The notes: generated from the sequence alone by a model not told the origin. Counted from the stretch's first letter, positions 32,100 through 40,653 are shown. The stretch: 40,937 bases of DNA from Phycisphaerales bacterium (GCA_022446795.1 JAKVBX010000017.1:65166-106102); one strand, 5' to 3'. Numbers and translations: made by a program.

Positions 32100-34892
32100 A
32101 TGCGTATGAAGCTCATTGCCATCTTGAGCGTCCTGCTGGTGGACTTCAGCGGGAGTGAATCCAGGGCCCAGGCACAGGATGACCCGGTCCAGGACAAGCC
32201 GGTTCAGTCCCAGCCAGTCGATCCGGAGCAGCGGAAGTCCAGCTTCGATCAACTTAAAAAGTTGTGCGAGAATCCACGAACGACGGCAGCTCAGGTGAAG
32301 GCCTTGATCCAGGATGGGGCTGATGTCAACGCGCAGGACAATGTCCTGGCATATACACCATTGCATACCGTCGTTGATATGTATGGCCAGCCCGATGTCA
32401 TCATGGCACTTCTGGAGTCTGGTGCGGATGTCTCCTTGCGTGATGATGATGGGTTCACACCGTTGGGCCTGGCCGTGCAGAACTGGAGAGTGCTTCAAGA
32501 GCGGCAGCCGGAAGTCGTCGCCCTGTTGCTCAAGGCGGGGGCCGATCCGAATGGATATGAAGGATCGGAGCATTACTCGCCGCTGAGCCTTGCTGTCGGG
32601 CAATGTTCGCCCGAGACCATCTCGGTGTTGATCAAAGCGGGCGCTGATGTCGAGGCTCGCCGCGGAGAAACCTATACATCCACGCCGCTTGGGGTCGCCA
32701 TTCAATTCAACCGGGACCCCGAGGCCACCCGTTTGTTGATTCAGGCCGGTGTCGATGTGAATCGACGGTGTGTTGTCCACTACACGCCGCTGATGTTGGC
32801 GTGTGAGACTTCAAACCCCGAGATCGTGACGCTTCTGCTCCAGGCCGGGGCCAACGTGAATGCCAGGGACACGACTGGCCAGACCGCCCTGGACTACGCC
32901 CAGGAGAACAGGAAGCTCGCCGGGTCCCCGGTGCTCAGGCAACTGGAGGCAGCGACCAACTTACGGGCCTCAAACCATGGATTGAGGTCGAGTTCGGTTC
33001 CAGCAGCCCACCGTGGCGCGACGCAGAAGTTGCTGGACGCGTGCCGGGATCCGAAGACCACGGTTGCTCACATCCATCTGTTGATCGAGGAGGGGGCCCT
33101 GGTCTCGGGTCGGGACGAGGCCGGTCGGACGCCCTTGATGCTGGCTGCAGCCAGCCAGGCTGACCCCGAAGTCGTGGCCGCGATCCTCGAAGCGGGCGCG
33201 AATGTTGCGACCCAGGATGACTATGACCGGACGGCCCTGATGTTCGCGGCGGAGAAGAACACCAACCCATTCGTGTTGTCCGCGCTGCTTGAAGCCGGTT
33301 CCGATGTCGACCACAGGACGTTCACCACCTATCCCGAGTGGAGCACGGGTTGGACCCCATTGATGCTGGCGGCACGAAGCAACGCCAGTCCCGAGGTTGT
33401 TTCGATGCTTGTCGAGGCGGGTGGCGATCTCTCGGCTCGGGACCGTGAGGGCTTCAATGCGCTGATGGTGGCGGCTCGAAGCAACACCAGTCCCACCGTC
33501 GTATCTGCACTCCTGGAGGCGGGCGCAGACATTGACGCTCGGAACGAGAACGGCAGGACCGCACTGATGGACGCTGTGGATTGGAACCCCAATCACCAGG
33601 TGGTGTCGGTCCTGCTCGATGCGGGCGCCCAGGTCGACGCGACTGATGACAACGGCAAGACCTCGCTGATGATCGCACCCGGCAGGAACGCCAGTCACGA
33701 CATGCTCACGCTCCTGCTCGATGCCAATGCAGATGTCGACGCGACGGACAAGTACAGCAGGACAGCCCTGACCTACGCGGCAGAACGTGACCCCAATCCC
33801 GAGGTCCTGGTGTTGTTGCTCAAGGCTGGTGCGGATGTGAATGTCACGCCTCGAGTGGGTGGAGCCCCGCTGTACTACGCCGCAGCCAACCGAAACAGTT
33901 CACAACTCGTGCCGGTGCTGCTTGAGGCTGGTGCGATGGTCCACGCAAGGGGGGGGGCGGCTGGTCGAACACCGTTGATGCAGGCCGTGTCAGCTCGTCA
34001 GCCTGATCCAGCAACGGTGTCGCTGCTGCTCAATGCTGGTGCCGACATCCATGCCGTTGACGACAAGAGGTCGACACCGCTTCATCATGCAGCGGATCGC
34101 GGTGACCGGGATGTCGTCACGCTGCTGCTCAAGGCCGGTGCCGATGCCAATGCAACGGATGAAGATGACATGACGGTATTGCACCGGGCTGCACGTGGCT
34201 GGTGGGGAGACTCCGATGGCGACCTGGCGTCCGCTGATCCCGAGGTTATTGCCGCCCTGCTTGAAGCCGGGGCGGATGTCCATGCGCGGGCTGTGGTTGA
34301 TTGGACTCCGTTGATGTTGGCCGCCGGGACGCGGGACAGTTCCGCCGTGGTCGAGTTGCTGCTGGAAGCTGGTGCAGACGTCAATGACAGGGATGCCAAC
34401 CAGCAGACCGCCTTGCACGAGGCGGCGTCGAGCGATCCCAGTACGGTGGCACTGCTCCTGGAGCGTGGCGTCGATGTCGACGCGGCGGATGACAACGGAT
34501 GGACGCCGTTGATGGGTGCCTTGCAACAACGCAATCCCGAGGCCGTGCGTCTACTACTTGCGGCCGGTGCTGATGTGAACGCGACGAACAGCACTGGTGA
34601 TACGCCATTGCTGGTGGTTGCGGGTCGGGACGGCAGCCCGGCGATGGTTCCACTCCTGCGGAAGGCTGGTGCTGATGTGAACGCCATGAACAGGTATGGC
34701 CGGACGGCGCTGATCTCCGCAACCATGACCGAGGATCCGGCGCCCGCCATGGTGCTGGCCCTGCTCAAGGCCGGGGCCGACCCCAGCATGCAGGACAAGC
34801 AGGGAAAAACCGCCCTGGACTACGCTCGGGAGAACAGGGAACTGGTGGGAACCGAGGCGATCCGGAACCTAGAGGCGGCAAGCCGGCCCTAG
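32100..34892 (+). CDS. Large exported ankyrin-repeat protein
   Basis: 930 residues. A signal peptide (about 1-25) and a charged linker precede about 20 ankyrin repeats (T-P-L-M-x-A-A pattern plus V-x-x-L-L-x-A-G-A-D-V-x-A-x-D). The repeats form two unequal modules. Each opens with a similar helix (KKLCENPRTTAAQVKALI near 53; KLLDACRDPKTTVAHIHLLI near 310) and closes with DYAxENRxL...LEAA (near 265 and 905), so an ancestral array was duplicated and the second expanded. A G9 tract at 33949-33957 falls in one loop (HARGGAAGRTPL), making that repeat one residue long. Export suggests a periplasmic or surface binding scaffold; the target is unknown. GGAG lies 8 nt before the ATG. Confidence 0.9.
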   Translation: MRMKLIAILSVLLVDFSGSESRAQAQDDPVQDKPVQSQPVDPEQRKSSFDQLKKLCENPRTTAAQVKALIQDGADVNAQDNVLAYTPLHTVVDMYGQPDVIMALLESGADVSLRDDDGFTPLGLAVQNWRVLQERQPEVVALLLKAGADPNGYEGSEHYSPLSLAVGQCSPETISVLIKAGADVEARRGETYTSTPLGVAIQFNRDPEATRLLIQAGVDVNRRCVVHYTPLMLACETSNPEIVTLLLQAGANVNARDTTGQTALDYAQENRKLAGSPVLRQLEAATNLRASNHGLRSSSVPAAHRGATQKLLDACRDPKTTVAHIHLLIEEGALVSGRDEAGRTPLMLAAASQADPEVVAAILEAGANVATQDDYDRTALMFAAEKNTNPFVLSALLEAGSDVDHRTFTTYPEWSTGWTPLMLAARSNASPEVVSMLVEAGGDLSARDREGFNALMVAARSNTSPTVVSALLEAGADIDARNENGRTALMDAVDWNPNHQVVSVLLDAGAQVDATDDNGKTSLMIAPGRNASHDMLTLLLDANADVDATDKYSRTALTYAAERDPNPEVLVLLLKAGADVNVTPRVGGAPLYYAAANRNSSQLVPVLLEAGAMVHARGGAAGRTPLMQAVSARQPDPATVSLLLNAGADIHAVDDKRSTPLHHAADRGDRDVVTLLLKAGADANATDEDDMTVLHRAARGWWGDSDGDLASADPEVIAALLEAGADVHARAVVDWTPLMLAAGTRDSSAVVELLLEAGADVNDRDANQQTALHEAASSDPSTVALLLERGVDVDAADDNGWTPLMGALQQRNPEAVRLLLAAGADVNATNSTGDTPLLVVAGRDGSPAMVPLLRKAGADVNAMNRYGRTALISATMTEDPAPAMVLALLKAGADPSMQDKQGKTALDYARENRELVGTEAIRNLEAASRP
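33949..33957 (+). repeat. G9 homopolymer inside the ankyrin gene
   Basis: Nine consecutive G. Loss or gain of one base would shift the frame about two thirds of the way through the gene. It could be a phase-variation tract or a site prone to sequencing error. Confidence 0.9.
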
Positions 34893-34966
34893 CCGGGAGT
34901 GTCACCGGGTCTGCTTGAATCATGGTGGGCCATGAACCAGCGTCGGCCGCATGGCAGGAGGACTCC

Positions 34967-35218
34967 ATGTCCGACAAGCGGCTGTAGATCATCGCCTTTG
35001 CCATCACTATCTGCATGGGACTCGCGTGTACTCTCGGTGAGTTCCTGTGCGTAGACTGGCTGCTGCTCTGGGTACAGGGGATCTGGATGATTGGTAGCCT
35101 GATCTGCAATGTCATTCGATATGGTTTCTTGAAATGGCTACGTGAAGAGTCATCGAAACGGCGGCAAGGAGCGAAGCATGCAGTACACCACGACCATCGA
35201 GATCGATCAGCCCCGTGA
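34967..35218 (+). pseudogene. Small two-helix membrane protein gene interrupted by TAG at codon 7
   Basis: AGGAGG sits 6 nt before ATG 34967, an ideal start, but the frame reads MSDKRL then TAG (34985-34987) and continues openly to 35218 (83 codons counting the amber). The continuation is clearly membrane-like, with two hydrophobic stretches (IIAFAITICMGLACTLGEF and WLLLWVQGIWMIGSLIC) and a basic tail (KWLREESSKRRQ). CAG to TAG is the simplest cause. Either the gene is dead, the base is an error, or translation restarts at ATG 35015, which has no ribosome site. The 3' part overlaps the SRPBCC gene by 41 bp. The rest of the 285 bp before 35178 holds nothing else. Confidence 0.6.
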
Positions 35219-35618
35219 GCGTGTCATTGAGTTGATGCTGGACCCCGGGAACAGCAGCCAGTGGCAGCCGACGCTGATGAAGGCCGAGCGACTGGAGGGC
35301 GATCCGGGGCAGGAGGGCTCGCAGGTACGTCTTGTCCATAAGATGGGTGGGCGGGAGATCGAGATGATCGAGACGATTGTCTCGCTGAACCTGCCGGACT
35401 CCTTCGAGGCCAGCTACGAGGGCAAGGGCGTCTTCAACCTGAATGTCAATCGGTTCGAGGCCCTGGATGGTGGACGCACCCGCTGGGAACTGCACACGGC
35501 GTTCCGTTTCACCGGCCTGATGCGCCTGATCGGCAGGTTGTTCTCGGGCATGTTCAAGAAACAGACCGGGTCAATCATGAAGTCATTCAAGGATTTCGCC
35601 GAGTCCGTCGAGGCCTGA
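35178..35618 (+). CDS. SRPBCC superfamily protein (START/Bet v1-like fold)
   Basis: 146 residues. The pattern of an N-terminal strand (YTTTIEIDQPRERVIELML), a W-x-P-T-L segment, paired long strands and a C-terminal helix (FKDFAESVEA) is the SRPBCC hydrophobic-pocket fold. Such proteins bind lipids or polyketides or act as cyclases; the ligand here is not evident. The ATG at 35178 has AGGAG 6 nt upstream. It lies 4 bp from the stop of the convergent TPR gene. Confidence 0.85.
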   Translation: MQYTTTIEIDQPRERVIELMLDPGNSSQWQPTLMKAERLEGDPGQEGSQVRLVHKMGGREIEMIETIVSLNLPDSFEASYEGKGVFNLNVNRFEALDGGRTRWELHTAFRFTGLMRLIGRLFSGMFKKQTGSIMKSFKDFAESVEA

Positions 35619-35622
35619 GCGG

Positions 35623-36528
35623 TCAGGCCTGTGCCGGCCCGTCCGGCTCGCCAGTGGCGAGTGACTTCATGCGGGCCAGGGCCTCGGCATTGTTCGCGGC
35701 ATAGTTGACGTCTTCCGAGAGCAGTTCCCAGGCCCGGCCAAACTGCCGGCGAACGGTTTCGTCATCGCCGCGCACCAGGGCCAACTCACCCAGTTCCAGG
35801 TGCACGAATCCATCGGCTTCGCCGATGCGGTCCAGGTCTGCGGCCAAGGCCTGCTGTCGAGCAAGGGCTTCGTCATGGCGCTCCAGGGCGCGGAGGGCTC
35901 GGGCGACGCACCACTGGGCCTGGCGGGCCCGTACGTCATCTCCGGTTTCCACGCGAAAGGCGAGGCACTTCTCGAAGAAGTCCAGTGCCTTCGTGTATTC
36001 CCCCTGGTCATGCCAGTCCCAGCCCATGTTGTTGTAGAGAGAGCCTCGCCACTTCCCAGCCTGCTCATCGCCACATGATTCGGCATGGGCCAGCGCTCGC
36101 TCGTTCCACGCCATGGCGTGGGTCGGGTCGACGATCGCGAGCATGTGGGCGGCGTCGACCGCAAGGGCATGCTGTTCGTGTTGCGGCGCCAGGGTCCAGG
36201 CCTCCCGGAACAGGGTGATCGATTCTGCAGGCGATCCACCGCTGTTGAGGGCACGGCCGCGCTCCAGCAGGTACCGGATACGAGCCGCGGGTGTGTCGTC
36301 GGTCAGCATCGCCTCGACGGTGTCGAGGGTGGCGTGTGCGTCGTCGAACCGGCGTTGCAGGCCCTGTGTTCGGGCAACCTGTGTCAGCAACTGGGCGTGT
36401 TGGTCCACGTCACCGGAGGAAGCGACCGCCGGGAGCAGTTCACGGAACGCCCGTTCGGTTTCAGCCGGCTTGGCATGGTTCCAGAGGGCATCAAGATCCG
36501 TCGGGTCAGCCGCCATGGTTGTACTCAT
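35623..36528 (-). CDS. Tetratricopeptide-repeat protein
   Basis: 301 residues, cytoplasmic. Helical pairs of TPR type run through the whole length; the clearest repeat is SLYNNMGWDWHDQGEYTKAL with DFFEKCLAF, followed by ARQAQWCVARALRALERHDE. About six repeats are likely. TPR arrays are protein-binding scaffolds; the partner is not visible. It lies 33 bp downstream of a small membrane protein gene on the same strand and is probably cotranscribed with it. Confidence 0.85.
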   Translation of the reverse strand: MSTTMAADPTDLDALWNHAKPAETERAFRELLPAVASSGDVDQHAQLLTQVARTQGLQRRFDDAHATLDTVEAMLTDDTPAARIRYLLERGRALNSGGSPAESITLFREAWTLAPQHEQHALAVDAAHMLAIVDPTHAMAWNERALAHAESCGDEQAGKWRGSLYNNMGWDWHDQGEYTKALDFFEKCLAFRVETGDDVRARQAQWCVARALRALERHDEALARQQALAADLDRIGEADGFVHLELGELALVRGDDETVRRQFGRAWELLSEDVNYAANNAEALARMKSLATGEPDGPAQA

Positions 36529-36561
36529 TGGCGTTCAGTCGCGTGATTCGATCACCGGGCG

Positions 36562-36744
36562 TCAACGCCGCATGGCGAATCGCAGGGCTGTTGCAAAGAA
36601 GAACACCCCGGCGAGTCCGTACCCCACTTTCCACCACAGGCTTGTTCCGGGCTCGAACGATGCCAGCAGGCCATACAGGCAGAACACGGCCAGGAGGAAG
36701 AAGATGATGGCCAGGGCCACGGATGCAGGGCGGGAGGCAGTCAT
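36562..36744 (-). CDS. 60-residue two-helix membrane protein
   Basis: Two membrane helices (about 7-29 and 38-55) joined by a short loop, LASFEPGTSLWWK. The family is not recognised, but a degenerate second copy lies at 39374-39541 and the similarity covers the whole gene, which confirms that this frame was under selection. TAGGCT lies 8 nt before the ATG, with no Shine-Dalgarno. It precedes the TPR gene. The longer frame up to 36858 is not protein-like. Confidence 0.72.
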   Translation of the reverse strand: MTASRPASVALAIIFFLLAVFCLYGLLASFEPGTSLWWKVGYGLAGVFFFATALRFAMRR

Positions 36745-36752
36745 GCCCGAAG

Positions 36753-36758
36753 AGCCTA
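36753..36758 (-). promoter_or_regulatory. Putative -10 box TAGGCT, near-leaderless start of the small membrane gene
   Basis: TAGGCT on the minus strand ends 8 nt before the ATG at 36744, the same hexamer as before the S9 peptidase gene. Confidence 0.4.
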
Positions 36759-36841
36759 GCGGATGGCGTCCACCCCTGCGGCGGGATCGACTGACGGTGG
36801 AATGAACCGGGGTTCCTGGAGCGGGGTGGAGGCGGTCCGGG

Positions 36842-37648
36842 TCAGTCCCCGAAGGCACATTCGCCCCAGGCGTCGATCACGATCAGGAGATCGTTCACAT
36901 CCACGATGCCGTCCATATTGATGTCGGCCTCGGTGCCGGACTCGCCCCAGCGGGCCAGCACGACCAGGACGTCGACCACGTCAACCACGCCGGTGCCGTC
37001 GATGTCCGGCAGGCACTGGCACTCGTCAGGTTCGAGATTGCCGTCAACGTCTTCACTGGTTCCCATCAGCACGTCGGTCCAGTCGTCAATGCCGTTGCCG
37101 TTGCAATCGGGGAGATCCTCCCACTCCATGACGTACGAGTTGATCCGGGTACCGGCCTGCGGACTCTGGAGCGAATTCTTCCAGGCCTTGATGGCCCGGC
37201 CCTCGGTTGAGAAGTGACCGCTCCAGGGCACCAGTATCCCGCCGGTGGGATAGGGCGGGTACCACAGGGTCCAGCCGTAGGGGGCCGAGTCGGCCCAGTG
37301 CCAGTTGCCGGTGATCATGGCACCACCCGAGGGTCGCATGAGGCCGATCCACGGTCCTTCATCAAGCCAGAAGATGTCGTCGTCAATCAGTCCGAAGACG
37401 AAGTCGTTTTCCGCCGCGGAGTGAATGGTTGCAAGGGTACCGCCGCGGGCCTCGGCTTCAGCCTCCGCGAGCATCCACGAGATGGGACCATCCTTGAGGA
37501 TCGCCGCATACCAATGGCCGTTGCCACCTTCTTCGAGACTCCAGCAGACGGCCGGGACATGGAAGACGTCAGGCACCCAGCATCGTTCGCCGATGTCGCC
37601 ACGCGCAACGGCGGCAGCCAGCAGGATGATGGCCAGGCATCGTTTCAC
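36842..37648 (-). CDS. Exported C-type-lectin-like protein with dockerin-type calcium loops
   Basis: 268 residues. A signal peptide (about 1-17) is followed by a C-type lectin-like domain (about 45-177: HWYAAI, AEAEARGGTLATIHSAAEN, a WIGL strand and YVMEWE). From 181 on come calcium loops: DCNGNGIDD, DVDGNLEPDEC, then two dockerin-I repeats, DIDGTGVVDVVDVLVVLARWG and DINMDGIVDVNDLLIVIDAWG. This C-terminal part is common on planctomycete surface proteins and may dock or help export. GTG 37648 is the start, with GGAGG 6 nt upstream and a GTGA overlap with the oxidoreductase stop. Coupling suggests the two exported proteins work together, perhaps on a carbohydrate. Confidence 0.87.
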   Translation of the reverse strand: MKRCLAIILLAAAVARGDIGERCWVPDVFHVPAVCWSLEEGGNGHWYAAILKDGPISWMLAEAEAEARGGTLATIHSAAENDFVFGLIDDDIFWLDEGPWIGLMRPSGGAMITGNWHWADSAPYGWTLWYPPYPTGGILVPWSGHFSTEGRAIKAWKNSLQSPQAGTRINSYVMEWEDLPDCNGNGIDDWTDVLMGTSEDVDGNLEPDECQCLPDIDGTGVVDVVDVLVVLARWGESGTEADINMDGIVDVNDLLIVIDAWGECAFGD

Positions 37649-39252
37649 AGCAAGCCTCCAGTCGCGGGCGGAATGCTCTGCGGAAAGTGAAACACGTTGT
37701 CCGGATCGTAGAGCGCCTTGAGGCGGCGCAACTCCGGGAGGTTCGAGCCGTAGTACCGCTGGGCCCAGTTCTGCAGGTCGTTGTCGCAGTAGTTCTGGTA
37801 GGACTCGTTGGAGGCCCAGGGCCGCATGGCCTTGTAGAAGCCGCGAATCCACGACATGTTCTCATCGACGATGTGGCAGGGGGCATCCGGCTCCCAGAAC
37901 GCGAGGTACTGGGCGCAGCAGATGGAATCCCGGTGGACGAACGCCGTGTCGCCCTTGGGGACCTGGTTGATGGCACTGGCGGATCCGTACAGGTCGAACT
38001 GGATCTGACCCAGCAGGGGCAGGTCCGGGTTCTTGTACCGCCGGCGAAGCCAATGTTCCATGGCATTGAAGCCCGCGGTGGGAATCGGTTCCTTGTAGAA
38101 GTCCGACTTGGCCTTGTAGGTCCACTGCTGCAGCACGCCCTCGGGCCAGGTCGGTGACTGGATGTGGCAGTTTTCATACGGGTTGTCGAAGTCACTGCAG
38201 TCGCCAAACAACAGGGCCACATCAGCCCAGTCCCAGCCGCCCTCGTAGCGAAGCTTCGTCGGGACACCAACCGCAGGCTGCAGCAACGGTGCCAGCAGAT
38301 CCAGCATCTGGCCCTCGGAGCCGGTGCAGCAGGCTTCCATGCCGACCAGCAGATCATCATGCTGATCCAGGACCAGCGGCGTGCGGAACTTCAGTGACAT
38401 CGAGATCGACGGGTCGAGGGTGGGGGCCCAGTCCATCCAGAAGTCCATGATGTTCCTGGCATCGGTCCAGTCCCACTCGATCGAGGCCCAGGAGGCGGTC
38501 TCCTGCGGGAAGGTGCGGAAGGTCATCGATGTCACGATGCCGAAGTTCCCGCCCCCGCCCCCTTTCAGTGCCCAGAGCAGGTTCGCGTGGTTGTTCGCGT
38601 CGCAGGTCACGTTGTAGACATCGGTGCCGTCGTACAGCACCACCTCGGCCGCGAGCAGGTTGTCACTGGTCATGCCGTACTGCCGGCTGAGCATGCCCTG
38701 TCCACCACCGAGGGTCAGGCCCGTGAGGCCCACGGTCGGGCACGTCCCACCGGGTATGGCCCGCTGGAAATTCGTTCCCAGGTAGTGGTAGACATCAATC
38801 AGCTGCAGGCCGGCACCGAACGTCACCTGGCCGGTCTTGGCGTCGAAGCTCTTGTCCTGCAGGTCACCGACATCGATCACCAGTCCTTCGCACGATGACC
38901 AGCCGCAGTAGTTGTGCCCGCCGGCCCGGGCCACGAAGTGGATATTGTTGTCGATGCACCACTTCATGGACCGCTTGACGTCGGCCGTGTTCTTGCACTT
39001 GGCGATCGCCAGCGGACGGATGTCGTTGAAACGCGAGTTGAAGAGCTTGGCTACGTCCTCGAAGCTCGGGATGTAGTTGTTCTGCAGGATCAGCGTTCCA
39101 TCGAGCTCGCTCGAGAGCGCCATGATCGTCGAATCCGACAGGTTGTCATCTCCGATCGCGAACCGGAAGGCGGCCATGGCCGAGGAGGGCATGGCGGCGG
39201 CACCGATCGCGAACGCACCTGTTCGCATGAAATCTCGTCGATTGAGCGCCAC
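37645..39252 (-). CDS. Tat-exported bicovalent FAD oxidoreductase (BBE-like)
   Basis: 535 residues. A twin-arginine signal (NRRDFMRTG, Arg5-Arg6; cleavage near Ala28) shows export after folding. The FAD domain carries both flavin-linking residues of the berberine-bridge-enzyme family: His113 in RAGGHNYCG and Cys171 in GGTCPTVGL. GGGGGNFGIVT is in the FAD domain and the C-terminal BBE segment (RRLKALYDPDNVFHFPQ) is complete. Relatives oxidise sugars or alcohols, using oxygen or other acceptors. Linkage to a lectin/dockerin protein favours an oligosaccharide substrate, as inference. The GTG start has AGGGGGA upstream, and TACAGT may be its -10. Confidence 0.92.
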   Translation of the reverse strand: MALNRRDFMRTGAFAIGAAAMPSSAMAAFRFAIGDDNLSDSTIMALSSELDGTLILQNNYIPSFEDVAKLFNSRFNDIRPLAIAKCKNTADVKRSMKWCIDNNIHFVARAGGHNYCGWSSCEGLVIDVGDLQDKSFDAKTGQVTFGAGLQLIDVYHYLGTNFQRAIPGGTCPTVGLTGLTLGGGQGMLSRQYGMTSDNLLAAEVVLYDGTDVYNVTCDANNHANLLWALKGGGGGNFGIVTSMTFRTFPQETASWASIEWDWTDARNIMDFWMDWAPTLDPSISMSLKFRTPLVLDQHDDLLVGMEACCTGSEGQMLDLLAPLLQPAVGVPTKLRYEGGWDWADVALLFGDCSDFDNPYENCHIQSPTWPEGVLQQWTYKAKSDFYKEPIPTAGFNAMEHWLRRRYKNPDLPLLGQIQFDLYGSASAINQVPKGDTAFVHRDSICCAQYLAFWEPDAPCHIVDENMSWIRGFYKAMRPWASNESYQNYCDNDLQNWAQRYYGSNLPELRRLKALYDPDNVFHFPQSIPPATGGLL

Positions 39253-39373
39253 CCGCGTCCCCCTCTCTCTGGGTCCTACTGTACCGACGCCCGGCCCCGG
39301 GATGGAAGCATGGAATCAGAAATCAGCAGCGGACCCCGGGTTTCGCGTTCGGACGCGTGTTTCGGCCTCGAGT

Positions 39374-39541
39374 TCAACGCGGGGTGGCGCATCGAAGGGC
39401 GGCTGCGAAGACACGCACCAGGCCGCGGCCATGTCCCATCTTTCACCCCAGGCTGGTTCCGGGTTCGTACGAGGCCAACAGGCCGTACAGGTCGAACCTG
39501 GCCAGGAGCAAGACGACGGTGGCCAGCAGGATGGAGGTCAT
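39374..39541 (-). pseudogene. Degenerate duplicate of the 60-residue membrane protein gene
   Basis: On the minus strand, ATG 39541 to TGA 39374 aligns with 36562-36744 throughout: ARFDLYGLLASYEPGTSLG here against AVFCLYGLLASFEPGTSLW there. The frame is kept for 38 codons from LYG to the end, but codon 33 is TGA (39443-39445) where the intact copy has Trp38. Five N-terminal codons are missing. Nucleotide similarity runs about 18 bp past the stop codon. Because TGA is a normal stop in this genome, the copy is most likely dead. Confidence 0.72.
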
Positions 39542-39687
39542 CCAGTTGATGTCGTCATGGACACCTGTCCCAGGCAAGACAGCGGATCTTCAGCTCTCGT
39601 CATGGGGTGATGCACGATCTGCTTGCATCAGGGTCTGATCCGTCTTCTAATGGGCCACGTGACACCGCTTCGCATGGAAACACAATC

Positions 39688-40620
39688 ATGGACCTGCTGA
39701 TTCACGTCGGTCTTCACCGCACCGGGACGACGTGGATGCAGAAGGCGGTTCTGCCGGACCCGCGTGTTCCCCTGGTGGATGTCTGGCCGGACCGACCGGA
39801 CATCGGTCGGCGGCTCATCATGCCAGCGGATGATGAGTTGAACCTGGAAGACCTGCGTGGCGAACTGACGAAGCGGATCGAGGGTGCCGATCCGGGTGAC
39901 GATTGTGCCGCCATATCCCACGAGCGATTCAGTGGCAATCCGCACTCGGGTGCCTACGACATGCATCAGACCGCTTGCCGGCTCCACGCGGTGGCGCCCG
40001 ATGCCCGGATCTTCATTGCCGTCCGGGAGCAGCAGTCGATGGTGGAATCTCTCTGGTCACAGGGCGTTCGTACGGGGTTGTCGTATTCGATCAGCGACTA
40101 CCTGCGACCAATGGACGCCGAGGATTTTCGGATCCCCCGGTTCGAATCTCGATACCTGCTGTATCACCGGATCGTCCAGGCCTACATCGATCGGTTCGGT
40201 CGAGATCGGGTGCTCGTGATGGACTTCGAAGGCCTGAGGCACGATCCCATGGCGTACATGGAACGACTCTGCACGTTCGCCGGCGTTTCGGCGCCGAGCG
40301 GCCTGGATATCCAGTCTCGCTACGCGCGGCCGGCGGCGTTGGAGGCGGCCTGGCGGCGTCGCGGGAATCGTCTGTTTCGACGCACGAGTTTCAACCCGGG
40401 ACCACCGATGGAGTCCAGGGGGTTGTTCCGTTGCTGGGCCAGCCTGGGCGGACGTGTCGCTCGGCATGCACCCGGCTTCCTCCAGCGGCGAGCAGCGGCC
40501 AAGCTCAGCCGGGTGGTAGCGAGCTATCTGGATGAACACGACGAGACGATCCGGTCCAGCAACCGGACGTTGCGAGACGATCTTGGAGTCGAGTTCGTAT
40601 CAAGCGAGTGGCGTTGCTGA
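39688..40620 (+). CDS. Sulfotransferase-like protein
   Basis: 310 residues. The 5'-phosphosulfate-binding loop is HVGLHRTGTTWMQ (7-19), and a later VREQQSMVESLW segment gives the Arg and Ser that bind the 3'-phosphate of PAPS. These define the sulfotransferase superfamily, which adds sulfate to carbohydrates, lipids or small molecules. Sulfated polysaccharides are prominent in marine planctomycete biology, but the acceptor is not known. ATG 39688 starts the conserved strand; the longer frame from 39607 overlaps no better motif. The upstream 146 bp hold no gene. Confidence 0.85.
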   Translation: MDLLIHVGLHRTGTTWMQKAVLPDPRVPLVDVWPDRPDIGRRLIMPADDELNLEDLRGELTKRIEGADPGDDCAAISHERFSGNPHSGAYDMHQTACRLHAVAPDARIFIAVREQQSMVESLWSQGVRTGLSYSISDYLRPMDAEDFRIPRFESRYLLYHRIVQAYIDRFGRDRVLVMDFEGLRHDPMAYMERLCTFAGVSAPSGLDIQSRYARPAALEAAWRRRGNRLFRRTSFNPGPPMESRGLFRCWASLGGRVARHAPGFLQRRAAAKLSRVVASYLDEHDETIRSSNRTLRDDLGVEFVSSEWRC

Positions 40621-40653
40621 GTCGGTTGCCTGGTTCAGCGGCCGTGCTCCAAC

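Noticed and set aside
32100-34892. Ankyrin protein as a secreted host effector
   Set aside because: No secretion system, toxin domain or symbiosis gene is visible; a plain signal peptide suggests a periplasmic or surface role.
39443-39445. TGA read as Trp (recoded genome)
   Set aside because: Many clear genes in the window end in TGA, including overlapping GTGA stop-start junctions, so TGA is a stop here.
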